A DNA stretch of 5,336 bases from an uncultured Hyphomonadaceae bacterium (GTDB lineage: Bacteria; Pseudomonadota; Alphaproteobacteria; Caulobacterales; Hyphomonadaceae). The position numbers were made by a program, and so were the translations under genes. The stretch is from assembly GCA_937873805.1 (NCBI GenBank), contig CALMWO010000479.1, positions 1-5,336 on the forward strand, written 5' to 3'. Shown here piece after piece: positions 1 to 5,336 of this stretch (its first letter is position 1; each line of letters begins with the position of its first letter). Under the pieces are notes generated by a model that was given only the letters and a program-made list of their open reading frames with translations, made no database searches and was not told the DNA's origin.

Positions 1-379
1 ACAAGCCCGCCGTGCCCTTCTTGGTCACCTTCTGGTAGTCGTCGATGAAGCCGACAGCGCAGAAGCCGATCGTCACAAACAGCACGATCCAGATGTACTG
101 GTTTTTGAGGTCGCCCCACAGCAGCGTGCCGGAAAGAATGCCGAACAGGATGAGGAAGCCGCCCATGGTGGGCGTGCCCTTCTTCGACTGGTGGCTTTCC
201 GGGCCATCGGTGCGGATCGGCTGACCCTTGCCCTGCCGCGCGCGCAGCCACGCGATCATGGGTGCGCCAAACAGCATTGTCAGGATCAACCCCGTCGCGA
301 GCGCCAGCACCACGCGGAAGGTGATGAAACTGAACAGGTTCATCGCGCCCTGATAGGGCGAAAGGAATTCGTACAGCAT
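1..379 (-). CDS. mraY: MraY, phospho-N-acetylmuramoyl-pentapeptide transferase (N-terminal part, runs off the left edge)
   Basis: MraY is an integral inner-membrane enzyme. It transfers phospho-MurNAc-pentapeptide from UDP to undecaprenyl phosphate, making lipid I. The first 126 codons are present, about a third of the usual ~360 residues, and the rest lies beyond position 1. The visible part starts MLYEFLSPYQ and has a hydrophobic segment around residues 20-45. Next comes the conserved cytoplasmic stretch with GQPIRTDGPESH (51-62) and KKGTPTMGG (66-74), a membrane segment around 75-88, another around 96-111, and then GFIDDYQKV (110-118). D113 and D114 match the conserved aspartate pair of the family active site; the later catalytic Asp and His fall outside the window. 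The ATG at 379-377 lies 1 nt after the murF stop and 6 nt after an AGGGG ribosome-binding site. The gene is probably translated from the same message as murF, whose product makes its substrate. Nothing indicates damage. Confidence 0.97.
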   Translation of the reverse strand, partial: MLYEFLSPYQGAMNLFSFITFRVVLALATGLILTMLFGAPMIAWLRARQGKGQPIRTDGPESHQSKKGTPTMGGFLILFGILSGTLLWGDLKNQYIWIVLFVTIGFCAVGFIDDYQKVTKKGTAGL

Positions 380-380
380 G

Positions 381-1817
381 CTACGCCCCTGACGCTTTCT
401 GCGAGGAGGAGGCGCCTTCGCTCATCTGCCTGAGCGCCGTTCCCACCTTCGCCATGCCGGATGCATTCGAGCCTTTGATCAAGACCGCATCGCCCGGTTC
501 TAACCAGCTTTTCACCTGTTCGGCCGCTTCCGCCGGACCTGTGACATGAACGACTCGCATCGATTGGTCGCGGGCCGTCAGCGCATCGGCCAGATGTTTC
601 ATCTCACCGCCGGAAAGAACCGCGGCCGAAACCTTCGCCGCGAGGATCGAGGTGGCCAGCCCGGCATGCAGCGCCGCGCTGCCCTCGCCCAGTTCACGCA
701 TCTCGCCCAGCGCGACAATCTTGCGGCCCGGTCGCCGCGCAAAGCCCTCGATGGCGGCGCGCATGGATTCCGGGTTGGCGTTATAGGCGTCGTCCACCAG
801 CGTCACGTCGCCGCCCTTCGGCAGCTTCAGCGTTTCGGCGACACCCCGGCCCGCCGGAGGCGCATAGCCCGACAGCGCTTCTGCCGCCTGATGCGGCGGC
901 ACCCCGGCGACAACCGCAGCCAGGATCGCCAGCGCGGCATTCGCGGCCCAATGCTCGCCAACCGCATCGAGCTTCACGACCACCAGATCGCCCATCACGT
1001 CGATGGCGATCCGCGAGGTGAGCCCGTCCGTCTCGTAGGTCACCGGCGTAGCGCTCGCCGGTCCGCGCGCTCCGCCATAAGTCAGCAGATCCGCCGTCGG
1101 CTGCAGCGTTTCGGCATGGCGCTTCAGCTTGGCGAAGAAATAGTCCTTCTCCGGCAGGATCGCCGTGCCGCCCGGCTCCAGCCCCGCGAAAATCTGGCCT
1201 TTTTCATCCGCCACCGCATCAACCGAACCCATGCCCTGCAGGTGCGCCGGGGCCACGCGCGTAATCATCGAGATATGCGGCCGCACCATCAGCGACCGCG
1301 GGCCGATCTCGCCCGGCGTGTTCATGCCGATCTCGAAGATCGAACGTTCCGTCTCCCGTGGCATCCGCGCCAGCGTCAGCGGCACGCCCCAGTGATTGTT
1401 GAACGACTTGTCAGACCAGTGCGCCCGGCCCGCCGCGCGGAAGATGCGCGCCAGCATCTCCTTCACCGACGTCTTGCCGACCGATCCGGTCACAGCCGAG
1501 ATCACGCCGGAATTCCGCGCCCGGGCCGCAAGGCCAAGCCTCTCCAGCCCGTGCAGCACGTCGCCAACCATCAGGCCGGGATGCCCGCCCAGCACATCGC
1601 GCGACACAAGCGCCGCTTCCGCGCCCGCAGCAAATGCGGTGCCGACAAACTCATGCCCGTCACGCACATCCTTCAGCGCCACGAACAGGTTGCCGGGCTG
1701 CAGGCTGCGCGTATCTATCGACACGCCGTTCACGGCCCAGACGCCAAGCGCCTTGCCATCAGTTGCCTTGGCGGCCTCGTCGGAGGTCCAAAGCGGGGTC
1801 ATCGCCGGATCAGCCAT
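381..1817 (-). CDS. murF: MurF, UDP-MurNAc-tripeptide--D-alanyl-D-alanine ligase
   Basis: MurF is the cytoplasmic ATP-dependent ligase that adds D-Ala-D-Ala to UDP-MurNAc-L-Ala-D-Glu-meso-DAP, completing the pentapeptide precursor. The protein has 478 residues, against about 452 in E. coli. The N-terminal Mur ligase domain shows SIDTRSLQPGNLFVAL (33-48). The central ATPase domain has the P-loop TGSVGKTS (110-117), FNNHWGVPLTL (139-149), EIGMN (162-166) and AHLQGMGSVDAVADEKGQI (191-209); K206 is in the position expected for the modified lysine. The C-terminal domain has DDAYNANPESM (342-352), GEMRELG (371-377) and a late IKGSNASGM (447-455). The start is the ATG at 1817, placed 5 nt after GGGAGG. 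An in-frame ATG at codon 6 (1802) has no comparable site. The first 8 nt overlap the end of murE, and the TAG stop is 1 nt from mraY. The short Ser/Ala-rich tail (467-478) looks unstructured. The two GANTC sites of the window both lie in this gene. Confidence 0.98.
   Translation of the reverse strand: MADPAMTPLWTSDEAAKATDGKALGVWAVNGVSIDTRSLQPGNLFVALKDVRDGHEFVGTAFAAGAEAALVSRDVLGGHPGLMVGDVLHGLERLGLAARARNSGVISAVTGSVGKTSVKEMLARIFRAAGRAHWSDKSFNNHWGVPLTLARMPRETERSIFEIGMNTPGEIGPRSLMVRPHISMITRVAPAHLQGMGSVDAVADEKGQIFAGLEPGGTAILPEKDYFFAKLKRHAETLQPTADLLTYGGARGPASATPVTYETDGLTSRIAIDVMGDLVVVKLDAVGEHWAANAALAILAAVVAGVPPHQAAEALSGYAPPAGRGVAETLKLPKGGDVTLVDDAYNANPESMRAAIEGFARRPGRKIVALGEMRELGEGSAALHAGLATSILAAKVSAAVLSGGEMKHLADALTARDQSMRVVHVTGPAEAAEQVKSWLEPGDAVLIKGSNASGMAKVGTALRQMSEGASSSQKASGA
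386..390 (-). promoter_or_regulatory. Ribosome-binding site for mraY
   Basis: On the minus strand AGGGG occupies 390-386, 6 nt before the mraY ATG at 379 and inside the last codons of murF. It is a fair match to the anti-Shine-Dalgarno sequence and supports the chosen mraY start. Confidence 0.6.
552..556. other. GANTC site (GACTC), candidate CcrM methylation target
   Basis: This is one of only two GANTC pentamers found in a complete hand scan. The motif is palindromic, so one strand suffices. It lies inside murF. Methylation depends on the organism encoding CcrM, which cannot be seen from this window. Confidence 0.4.
766..770. other. GANTC site (GATTC), candidate CcrM methylation target
   Basis: This is the second of the two GANTC pentamers in the window, 214 bp from the first and also inside murF, in the region coding for the ANPESM motif. 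A regulatory role within the gene body is not evident. Confidence 0.4.
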
Positions 1818-3261
1818 GCGAGCCTCCCACTTCCGTCAGAGCCGAGCGCGCCACGTCGAAATCCGAGAACGGGATGGTGACACCCTTCACGATCTGCCCG
1901 GTCTCATGGCCCTTGCCTGCGATCAGAAGCGCGTCGCCAGCCTTGAGACGGCGCACGCCTTCCATGATCGCCGAAGCACGGTCGCCGATTTCGCTGGCGT
2001 CGGGCGCGCCCTTGCGGATCGCCGCGCGGATCGTTGCGGGTTCTTCGGAACGCGGATTGTCGTCGGTGATGATCACCTCGTCCGCCAGACGCCGCGCCAC
2101 ATCGCCCATGATCGGCCGTTTGGTCGCATCGCGATCACCACCGCATCCGAACACCACGATCAGCTTGCCGCGTACGTGCGGCCGCGCCGCGCGCAGCAGA
2201 ACGTTGAGACCGTCCGGAGTGTGCGCGTAGTCGACAAACACCGGGGCCTTGGCCGCAGTCTGGCCAACCAGCTCAAGGCGGCCATGCACGCCCTTGAGCG
2301 CGGCCAGACCATCCAGCACCTTGTTCACATCATCGCCCAGCGACATCGCGATGCCGGCAGCGCACAGCGCATTCAGCGCCTGGAATTCTCCGATCAGCGG
2401 CAGGTGAACCTTGCGCTCATTGCCCGCGCTCGGCCCCTCGCCCCACTGGATCACCAGATCCTGCCCCGTCCCACGCGGCAGCGCTTCGGCGATACGAAGA
2501 TCGCGGCCACGCCAGCCGACCGTGAAGACACGAAGACCGCCATCCCGCGCCACCGTCTCGAACGCTTCCAACTCTGGGCTATCGGCGTTGAGTACAGCTG
2601 GCGAGCCTGCGGGCAGCAGGTCGTCGAACAGCTTCAGCTTGGCAAGGCGGTAGTCATCGAAGTTCGCGTGATAGTCGAGATGGTCCTGCGTGAGGTTCGT
2701 GAATGCGCCCGCGGCCAGCTTCACGCCATGCAGGCGATACTGCGCAAGGCCGTGGCTCGACGCTTCCATCGCCGCATGCGTCACGCCTTCGTTGGCCAGC
2801 TTGGCCAGCGTCTCATGGATCATCACCGGATCGGGCGTCGTGTGGCCAAGATCGATCGAGCCCGAAGGGCCGATCGCGCCCAGCGTTCCCATCGAAGCTG
2901 CCTTGCGGCCCATATGCGCCCAGATCTGGCGCAGGAAATCCACCGTCGAGCTCTTGCCGTTCGTGCCCGTCACAGCCGCCACCGTTGCAGGCTGCTGCGG
3001 ATAGAACGCCGCCGCTGCCGTCGCGAGCGTGAGACGCGGATCGGCAGACTTCACCGCCGGCACGCTCCACTCGCCCGCACGATCGTCGGTCAGCACAGCT
3101 ACTGCGCCAGACTTGATTGCGCCCTCGATATAGTCGCGCCCGTCCTTCGCCACGCCCTGCAGCGCCGCGAACAGGAAGCCCGGCTTCACCTTGCGGCTGT
3201 CAGCGGTGATGCCGGTGATTTCGATGGAGGGAGCGCCCGCAACGAGCTGGTCGAGTTTCAT
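1810..3261 (-). CDS. murE: MurE, UDP-MurNAc-L-alanyl-D-glutamate--2,6-diaminopimelate ligase
   Basis: MurE is the cytoplasmic ATP-dependent ligase that adds the third stem residue to UDP-MurNAc-L-Ala-D-Glu. The protein has 483 residues, close to the 495 of E. coli MurE. The N-terminal domain has ITADSRKVKPGFLFAAL (18-34). The central ATPase domain has the P-loop TGTNGKSS (98-105), TTPDP (141-145), MEASSHGL (165-172) and FTNLTQDHLDYH (187-198). It also has DYRLAKLKLF, in which K208 is the lysine expected to be carbamylated. The C-terminal domain has VDYAHTPD (343-350), GCGGDRDATKRP (372-383), DNPR (401-404) and GKGHE (449-453). DNPR recognises meso-diaminopimelate; lysine-adding MurE enzymes differ there. 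The amino acid added is therefore inferred to be meso-DAP. The ATG at 3261 overlaps the ftsI stop as ATGA and follows GGAGG by 10 nt. The last 8 nt overlap murF, which acts next in the pathway. All expected motifs are intact. Confidence 0.98.
   Translation of the reverse strand: MKLDQLVAGAPSIEITGITADSRKVKPGFLFAALQGVAKDGRDYIEGAIKSGAVAVLTDDRAGEWSVPAVKSADPRLTLATAAAAFYPQQPATVAAVTGTNGKSSTVDFLRQIWAHMGRKAASMGTLGAIGPSGSIDLGHTTPDPVMIHETLAKLANEGVTHAAMEASSHGLAQYRLHGVKLAAGAFTNLTQDHLDYHANFDDYRLAKLKLFDDLLPAGSPAVLNADSPELEAFETVARDGGLRVFTVGWRGRDLRIAEALPRGTGQDLVIQWGEGPSAGNERKVHLPLIGEFQALNALCAAGIAMSLGDDVNKVLDGLAALKGVHGRLELVGQTAAKAPVFVDYAHTPDGLNVLLRAARPHVRGKLIVVFGCGGDRDATKRPIMGDVARRLADEVIITDDNPRSEEPATIRAAIRKGAPDASEIGDRASAIMEGVRRLKAGDALLIAGKGHETGQIVKGVTIPFSDFDVARSALTEVGGSHG
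1823..1828 (-). promoter_or_regulatory. Ribosome-binding site for murF
   Basis: GGGAGG on the minus strand (1828-1823) sits 5 nt before the murF ATG at 1817, within the last codons of murE. It is the strongest argument for starting murF at 1817 and not at the later ATG at 1802. Confidence 0.75.
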
Positions 3262-4907
3262 GGCGTCGTCGCCTCCGATACACGCAGGCTGGCTGCTTCC
3301 GCCTTGGAAGCCGTCAGCACTGGCCGCACGTCCAGCAGAGGCGCCGCACGCGCGATCACTTTTCCTGCGATCGAGGCCGCCGTGTAGGAAGCCGTGCGTT
3401 GGTCGCCCCTTCTGGGCTGGGCTTCATCGAGGACAACAAGCACGACAAATTGAGGGCGAGACGCCGGGAAAACGGCGGCGAACGACGTGATGTTCTTGTT
3501 GGGATCATACCCATCCGGTCCCGGTTTTTCCGCCGTGCCGGTCTTGCCCGCAACTTCGTATCCCTGCGCGTCGGCATTCTTGCCCGTGCCGCGCGTTACC
3601 GTCTCGCGCAGCATCGTCATCACCTTCGCGGCCGTGTCCGCCGACATCACCTGGGACTTCTCGACCTGCGCTGCATCCACCGGCTCGACGAACACCGGCG
3701 AGACATAATTCCCGCCATTGCCGAACGCGGTGTAGGTCATCGCGAACGCCAGCGGGCTCACCGAAATGCCGTGACCATAGCTGACCGTCGCCATGGCGGT
3801 CGCGTCCCACACTTCCGGCGTCAGCGGAGACGCCGTCTGCGGTCCCTCATGGCTCTGCCCGCCCAGCAGGTGAACGCTGCGCAGGAAATCCTTCTGGCGC
3901 TCGACGCCCATCCGCTGCGCAATCAGCGCCGTGCCGATGTTTGACGAGTGCGCCAGGATATCCCCCGCCGTCACCGACTTCGCGTTCGGCAGCGGATGCG
4001 GATCCTTCACCAGCGCCGCGCCGATCTTCACCGGCGCCGACACGTCGAAGCGATCCTGCGGCGTCAGCACGCCCGCCTCCATCGCCGCCGCCACCGTCAG
4101 CGGCTTGTAGATGGAGCCCAGCTCAAAGCGCGAATTGAGCGCGCGATTGGCGCGAACGTCTGCGCTGAAATCACCACGCCGGTTCGGATCGAGCGCCGGC
4201 CACGACGCCACCGCCCGCACCGCGCCGCTATGCGTGTCGACAACAACGCCCGCGCCACCCTTCATGTCGAAATCGGCAAACGCCCGCTCGAGCTCTTCCT
4301 CGAGCACGAACTGCACGCTCGCATCCAGCGTCAGCTTCAGCGGCTCGCCGCCCGCCTTCAGCCGCGCGTCAAACGCCAGCTCCGAACCCTCGAGCCCTTC
4401 GCCGTCGATATTGGTGTAACCGAGAAAATGTCCCGCCAGCTTGCCACGCGGATAGACGCGCCGCGCCTCTTCCACGAACTGCAACCCCTCGACGCCAAGA
4501 CCGAACACCGCGTCCTTCTCTTCCTGCGTCAGCCCGCGCTGCACCCACACGAACTGGCGCTTGCGGTCCGACAGCTGCGCCGTCAGCCCGATCAGGTCGA
4601 GCTTCGGCAACACGCTCTTCAGTTCAGAGGCAATCTCGCCCGCATCCCAGATCGCGCTCGGGTTCGCCGCCAGCGACCAGCCCGGCACAGTCGTCGCCAG
4701 CAACTCGCCCTTGCGATCGACAATGTCAGCCCGCCGCGTCGCCGCCACAGCTGCATGCCCACTCGACGCCGCCTGCTCAGGCCCGTTCATCGCGACATAC
4801 GCGGACCGTCCCACGATGACCACGAAGACCATCGCCAGCATGCCCGCAACGATGCGAGCGCGGCGTGGACCCCAGACGTCCTCCTGAGGGCGGTCGAACG
4901 ACATCAT
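3258..4907 (-). CDS. ftsI: FtsI (PBP3), septal peptidoglycan D,D-transpeptidase
   Basis: FtsI is a class B penicillin-binding protein that cross-links septal peptidoglycan as the partner of FtsW in the divisome. The protein has 549 residues, somewhat shorter than E. coli FtsI (588). It has a short cytoplasmic N-terminus (1-16) with Arg at 15, 16 and 18. One membrane anchor follows (about 19-40), with no cleavage site evident. The periplasmic dimerisation domain (about 58-190) shows ADIVDRKGELLAT (60-72) and VYPRGKLAGHFLGYTNIDGE (151-170). The transpeptidase domain (about 215-520) has the active-site triad of motifs: SIYK with nucleophile S265, SSN (321-323) and KTGT (455-458). Their spacing is close to that of the E. 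coli enzyme. It lacks the glycosyltransferase domain of class A PBPs. The ATG at 4907 overlaps the ftsL stop as ATGA, and a second ATG follows directly. No strong ribosome-binding site is visible, so coupling to ftsL translation is likely. The C-terminal ~25 residues are Ala-rich and probably flexible. The position between ftsL and murE separates it from other class B PBPs. Confidence 0.97.
   Translation of the reverse strand: MMSFDRPQEDVWGPRRARIVAGMLAMVFVVIVGRSAYVAMNGPEQAASSGHAAVAATRRADIVDRKGELLATTVPGWSLAANPSAIWDAGEIASELKSVLPKLDLIGLTAQLSDRKRQFVWVQRGLTQEEKDAVFGLGVEGLQFVEEARRVYPRGKLAGHFLGYTNIDGEGLEGSELAFDARLKAGGEPLKLTLDASVQFVLEEELERAFADFDMKGGAGVVVDTHSGAVRAVASWPALDPNRRGDFSADVRANRALNSRFELGSIYKPLTVAAAMEAGVLTPQDRFDVSAPVKIGAALVKDPHPLPNAKSVTAGDILAHSSNIGTALIAQRMGVERQKDFLRSVHLLGGQSHEGPQTASPLTPEVWDATAMATVSYGHGISVSPLAFAMTYTAFGNGGNYVSPVFVEPVDAAQVEKSQVMSADTAAKVMTMLRETVTRGTGKNADAQGYEVAGKTGTAEKPGPDGYDPNKNITSFAAVFPASRPQFVVLVVLDEAQPRRGDQRTASYTAASIAGKVIARAAPLLDVRPVLTASKAEAASLRVSEATTP
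3272..3276 (-). promoter_or_regulatory. Ribosome-binding site for murE
   Basis: GGAGG on the minus strand (3276-3272) is 10 nt before the murE ATG at 3261, within the final codons of ftsI. The spacing is a little long but workable. With the ATGA overlap it supports this start. Confidence 0.65.
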
Positions 4908-5278
4908 TGCCCGGACTGCACCTCGCGTGACTTCACCTCTTTCGGTGCTGGCGCCGACGTGGGCGACGCCTCCTCAACCGGCGGCAGCGTCAGCCGCTCT
5001 TCGCCCAGCCGGCGCGACAGCGCTTCGCTCGCCGTGTATTGGCCCGGCGTCGCCTGCTCGAGCCCGAGCTTCTGGCGCGCGATCGGCCCGATCCGCTCCG
5101 GCCGCGTCAGATACGCCTCCTCGGCCTTCATCACCGCAATGTCCTTGCCGATCGAAGAGGCCTCCGCGCTCAGCGTATCGATCTCGCCCTGCGTTTCCTC
5201 GGCGCCCAGCTTGGCGCGATAGACCGCCACCGCGAGCACCACGACGATGAGACCGCCGATGATGGTGAGCTTCCGCAT
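4904..5278 (-). CDS. ftsL: FtsL, cell division protein (single-pass membrane, coiled coil)
   Basis: FtsL is a bitopic divisome protein. With FtsB and FtsQ it scaffolds and activates the FtsW/FtsI septal synthase. From the ATG at 5278 the protein has 124 residues, close to the 121 of E. coli FtsL. It has a tiny cytoplasmic N-terminus (MRKLT) and one membrane segment (about 5-20). The coiled-coil region (about 28-58) has hydrophobic residues in a/d spacing: I33, L36, A40, I43, I47, M50 and L57. Next comes ERIGPIARQKLGLEQATPGQY (61-81), the conserved post-coil motif of the family. The last ~28 residues are rich in Pro, Glu, Ser and Lys and look disordered. The sequence of this family is weakly conserved, so the call rests on topology, size, the post-coil motif and the position between rsmH and ftsI. 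The ATG lies 7 nt after AAGGAG. A GTG one codon earlier (5281) is also open but only 4 nt from that site. Confidence 0.9.
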   Translation of the reverse strand: MRKLTIIGGLIVVVLAVAVYRAKLGAEETQGEIDTLSAEASSIGKDIAVMKAEEAYLTRPERIGPIARQKLGLEQATPGQYTASEALSRRLGEERLTLPPVEEASPTSAPAPKEVKSREVQSGQ

Positions 5279-5336
5279 CACGCAACTCCTTCAAGCTGTT
5301 TCAGCCCCGGCAAACGGAACCCCTCATCAGGAGGAG
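5278..5336 (-). CDS. rsmH: Probable RsmH (MraW), 16S rRNA m4C1402 methyltransferase, C-terminal end only
   Basis: Only the last 18 codons and a TGA stop (5280-5278) are inside the window, after two bases of a split codon at the right edge. They read PPDEGFRLPGLKQLEGVA. This is too short, and too far into the variable C-terminus, to identify by motif. The frame was chosen because its stop overlaps the ftsL ATG by one base (TGATG), the same kind of tight junction found through the rest of the cluster. Of the other two minus-strand frames, one stops almost at once and one at 5303-5301. RsmH is inferred from position, since it is the usual gene immediately upstream of ftsL in dcw clusters. The enzyme methylates N4 of C1402 in 16S rRNA using S-adenosylmethionine. 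Confidence 0.6.
   Translation of the reverse strand, partial: PPDEGFRLPGLKQLEGVA
5286..5291 (-). promoter_or_regulatory. Ribosome-binding site for ftsL
   Basis: AAGGAG on the minus strand (5291-5286) is 7 nt before the ATG at 5278 and only 4 nt before the GTG at 5281. The spacing favours ATG as the ftsL start. The site lies inside the last codons of the upstream gene. Confidence 0.7.

Noticed and set aside
191..433. An 80-codon plus-strand frame across the murF/mraY junction
   Set aside because: It is antisense to conserved MraY coding sequence and the murF tail, with a biased composition and no motif.
546..1880. A 444-codon plus-strand frame antisense to murF
   Set aside because: It is extremely Arg/His/Gln-rich, has no family resemblance, and lies opposite a confident gene. 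It overlaps another plus-strand open frame, which is typical of shadow frames.
1396..3387. A 663-codon open frame on the plus strand, antisense to murF, murE and the end of ftsI
   Set aside because: The minus strand carries two complete Mur ligases with all motifs in the same place. The plus-strand product is Arg/His/Ala-rich with no recognisable domain, as expected from a mirror frame in GC-rich DNA where stop codons are scarce.
4287..4304. Two CTCGAG palindromes 12 bp apart in ftsI, resembling an operator
   Set aside because: They fall in the codons for a Leu/Glu-rich helix (LEEELE) deep inside the gene, and are explained by repeated Leu-Glu codons.
3258..4907. FtsI catalytic motif reads SIYK instead of the E. 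coli STVK
   Set aside because: The two internal positions of SxxK vary freely among class B PBPs. The nucleophilic Ser and the Lys are intact, and SSN and KTG are at normal spacing.
3948..5222. A 424-codon plus-strand frame antisense to ftsI and ftsL
   Set aside because: Its biased basic composition and lack of motifs mark it as a shadow of two genes whose minus-strand products are clearly recognisable. The 3399-3944 frame is rejected for the same reason.
4974..5294. A 106-codon minus-strand frame starting at a TTG upstream of ftsL
   Set aside because: It is a shifted frame over the coding sequence of ftsL. The ftsL frame gives a membrane segment, coiled coil and family motif; this one does not.
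5301..5336. An alternative frame for the upstream gene, ending at 5303-5301
   Set aside because: It would leave about 22 nt before ftsL, unlike the other junctions. The frame ending in TGATG fits the coupling pattern better. With so few codons visible this cannot be settled here.
1..5336. Search for a novel system, mobile element, CRISPR array, tRNA or internal promoter
   Set aside because: Nearly every base is accounted for by conserved dcw genes with intact motifs. No repeats, insertion boundaries, cloverleaf structures or convincing promoter elements were seen.

Overview
The window is a contiguous piece of the dcw (division and cell wall) cluster, read entirely from the minus strand. In transcription order (right to left) it holds the last codons of a gene that is probably rsmH (mraW), then complete ftsL, ftsI (PBP3), murE and murF, and the first 126 codons of mraY, which runs off the left edge. 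There is no non-coding gap of any size. Every base belongs to a gene except one nucleotide between murF and mraY.

The organism is most likely an alphaproteobacterium. The DNA is GC-rich (roughly two thirds by eye). FtsL is a short single-pass protein with a coiled coil and an ERIGPIARQKLGL-type motif. MurE carries DNPR, the meso-diaminopimelate signature, so the organism should make a Gram-negative type peptidoglycan. A hand scan also finds only two GANTC sites in 5.3 kb, which is what is expected in genomes with the CcrM cell-cycle methyltransferase, an alphaproteobacterial trait. Caulobacterales/Hyphomonadaceae is a guess and no more than that.

The products form one pathway. MurE adds meso-DAP to UDP-MurNAc-L-Ala-D-Glu. 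MurF adds D-Ala-D-Ala to complete the UDP-MurNAc-pentapeptide. MraY moves the phospho-MurNAc-pentapeptide to undecaprenyl phosphate at the membrane. FtsI cross-links the resulting septal peptidoglycan in the divisome, where FtsL is a scaffold and regulator of FtsW/FtsI. RsmH, if correctly assigned, methylates 16S rRNA and is the usual gene upstream of ftsL.

All five junctions are overlaps or near-abutments: TGATG between rsmH and ftsL, ATGA between ftsL and ftsI, ATGA between ftsI and murE, an 8-nt overlap between murE and murF, and a 1-nt gap between murF and mraY. This indicates one polycistronic unit with translational coupling. I see no promoter, terminator, RNA gene, mobile element, repeat array or foreign insertion. 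The region is core and conserved, and I found no undescribed system. The most noteworthy signals are the GANTC depletion set against abundant GATC, and the choice of start codon for ftsL.
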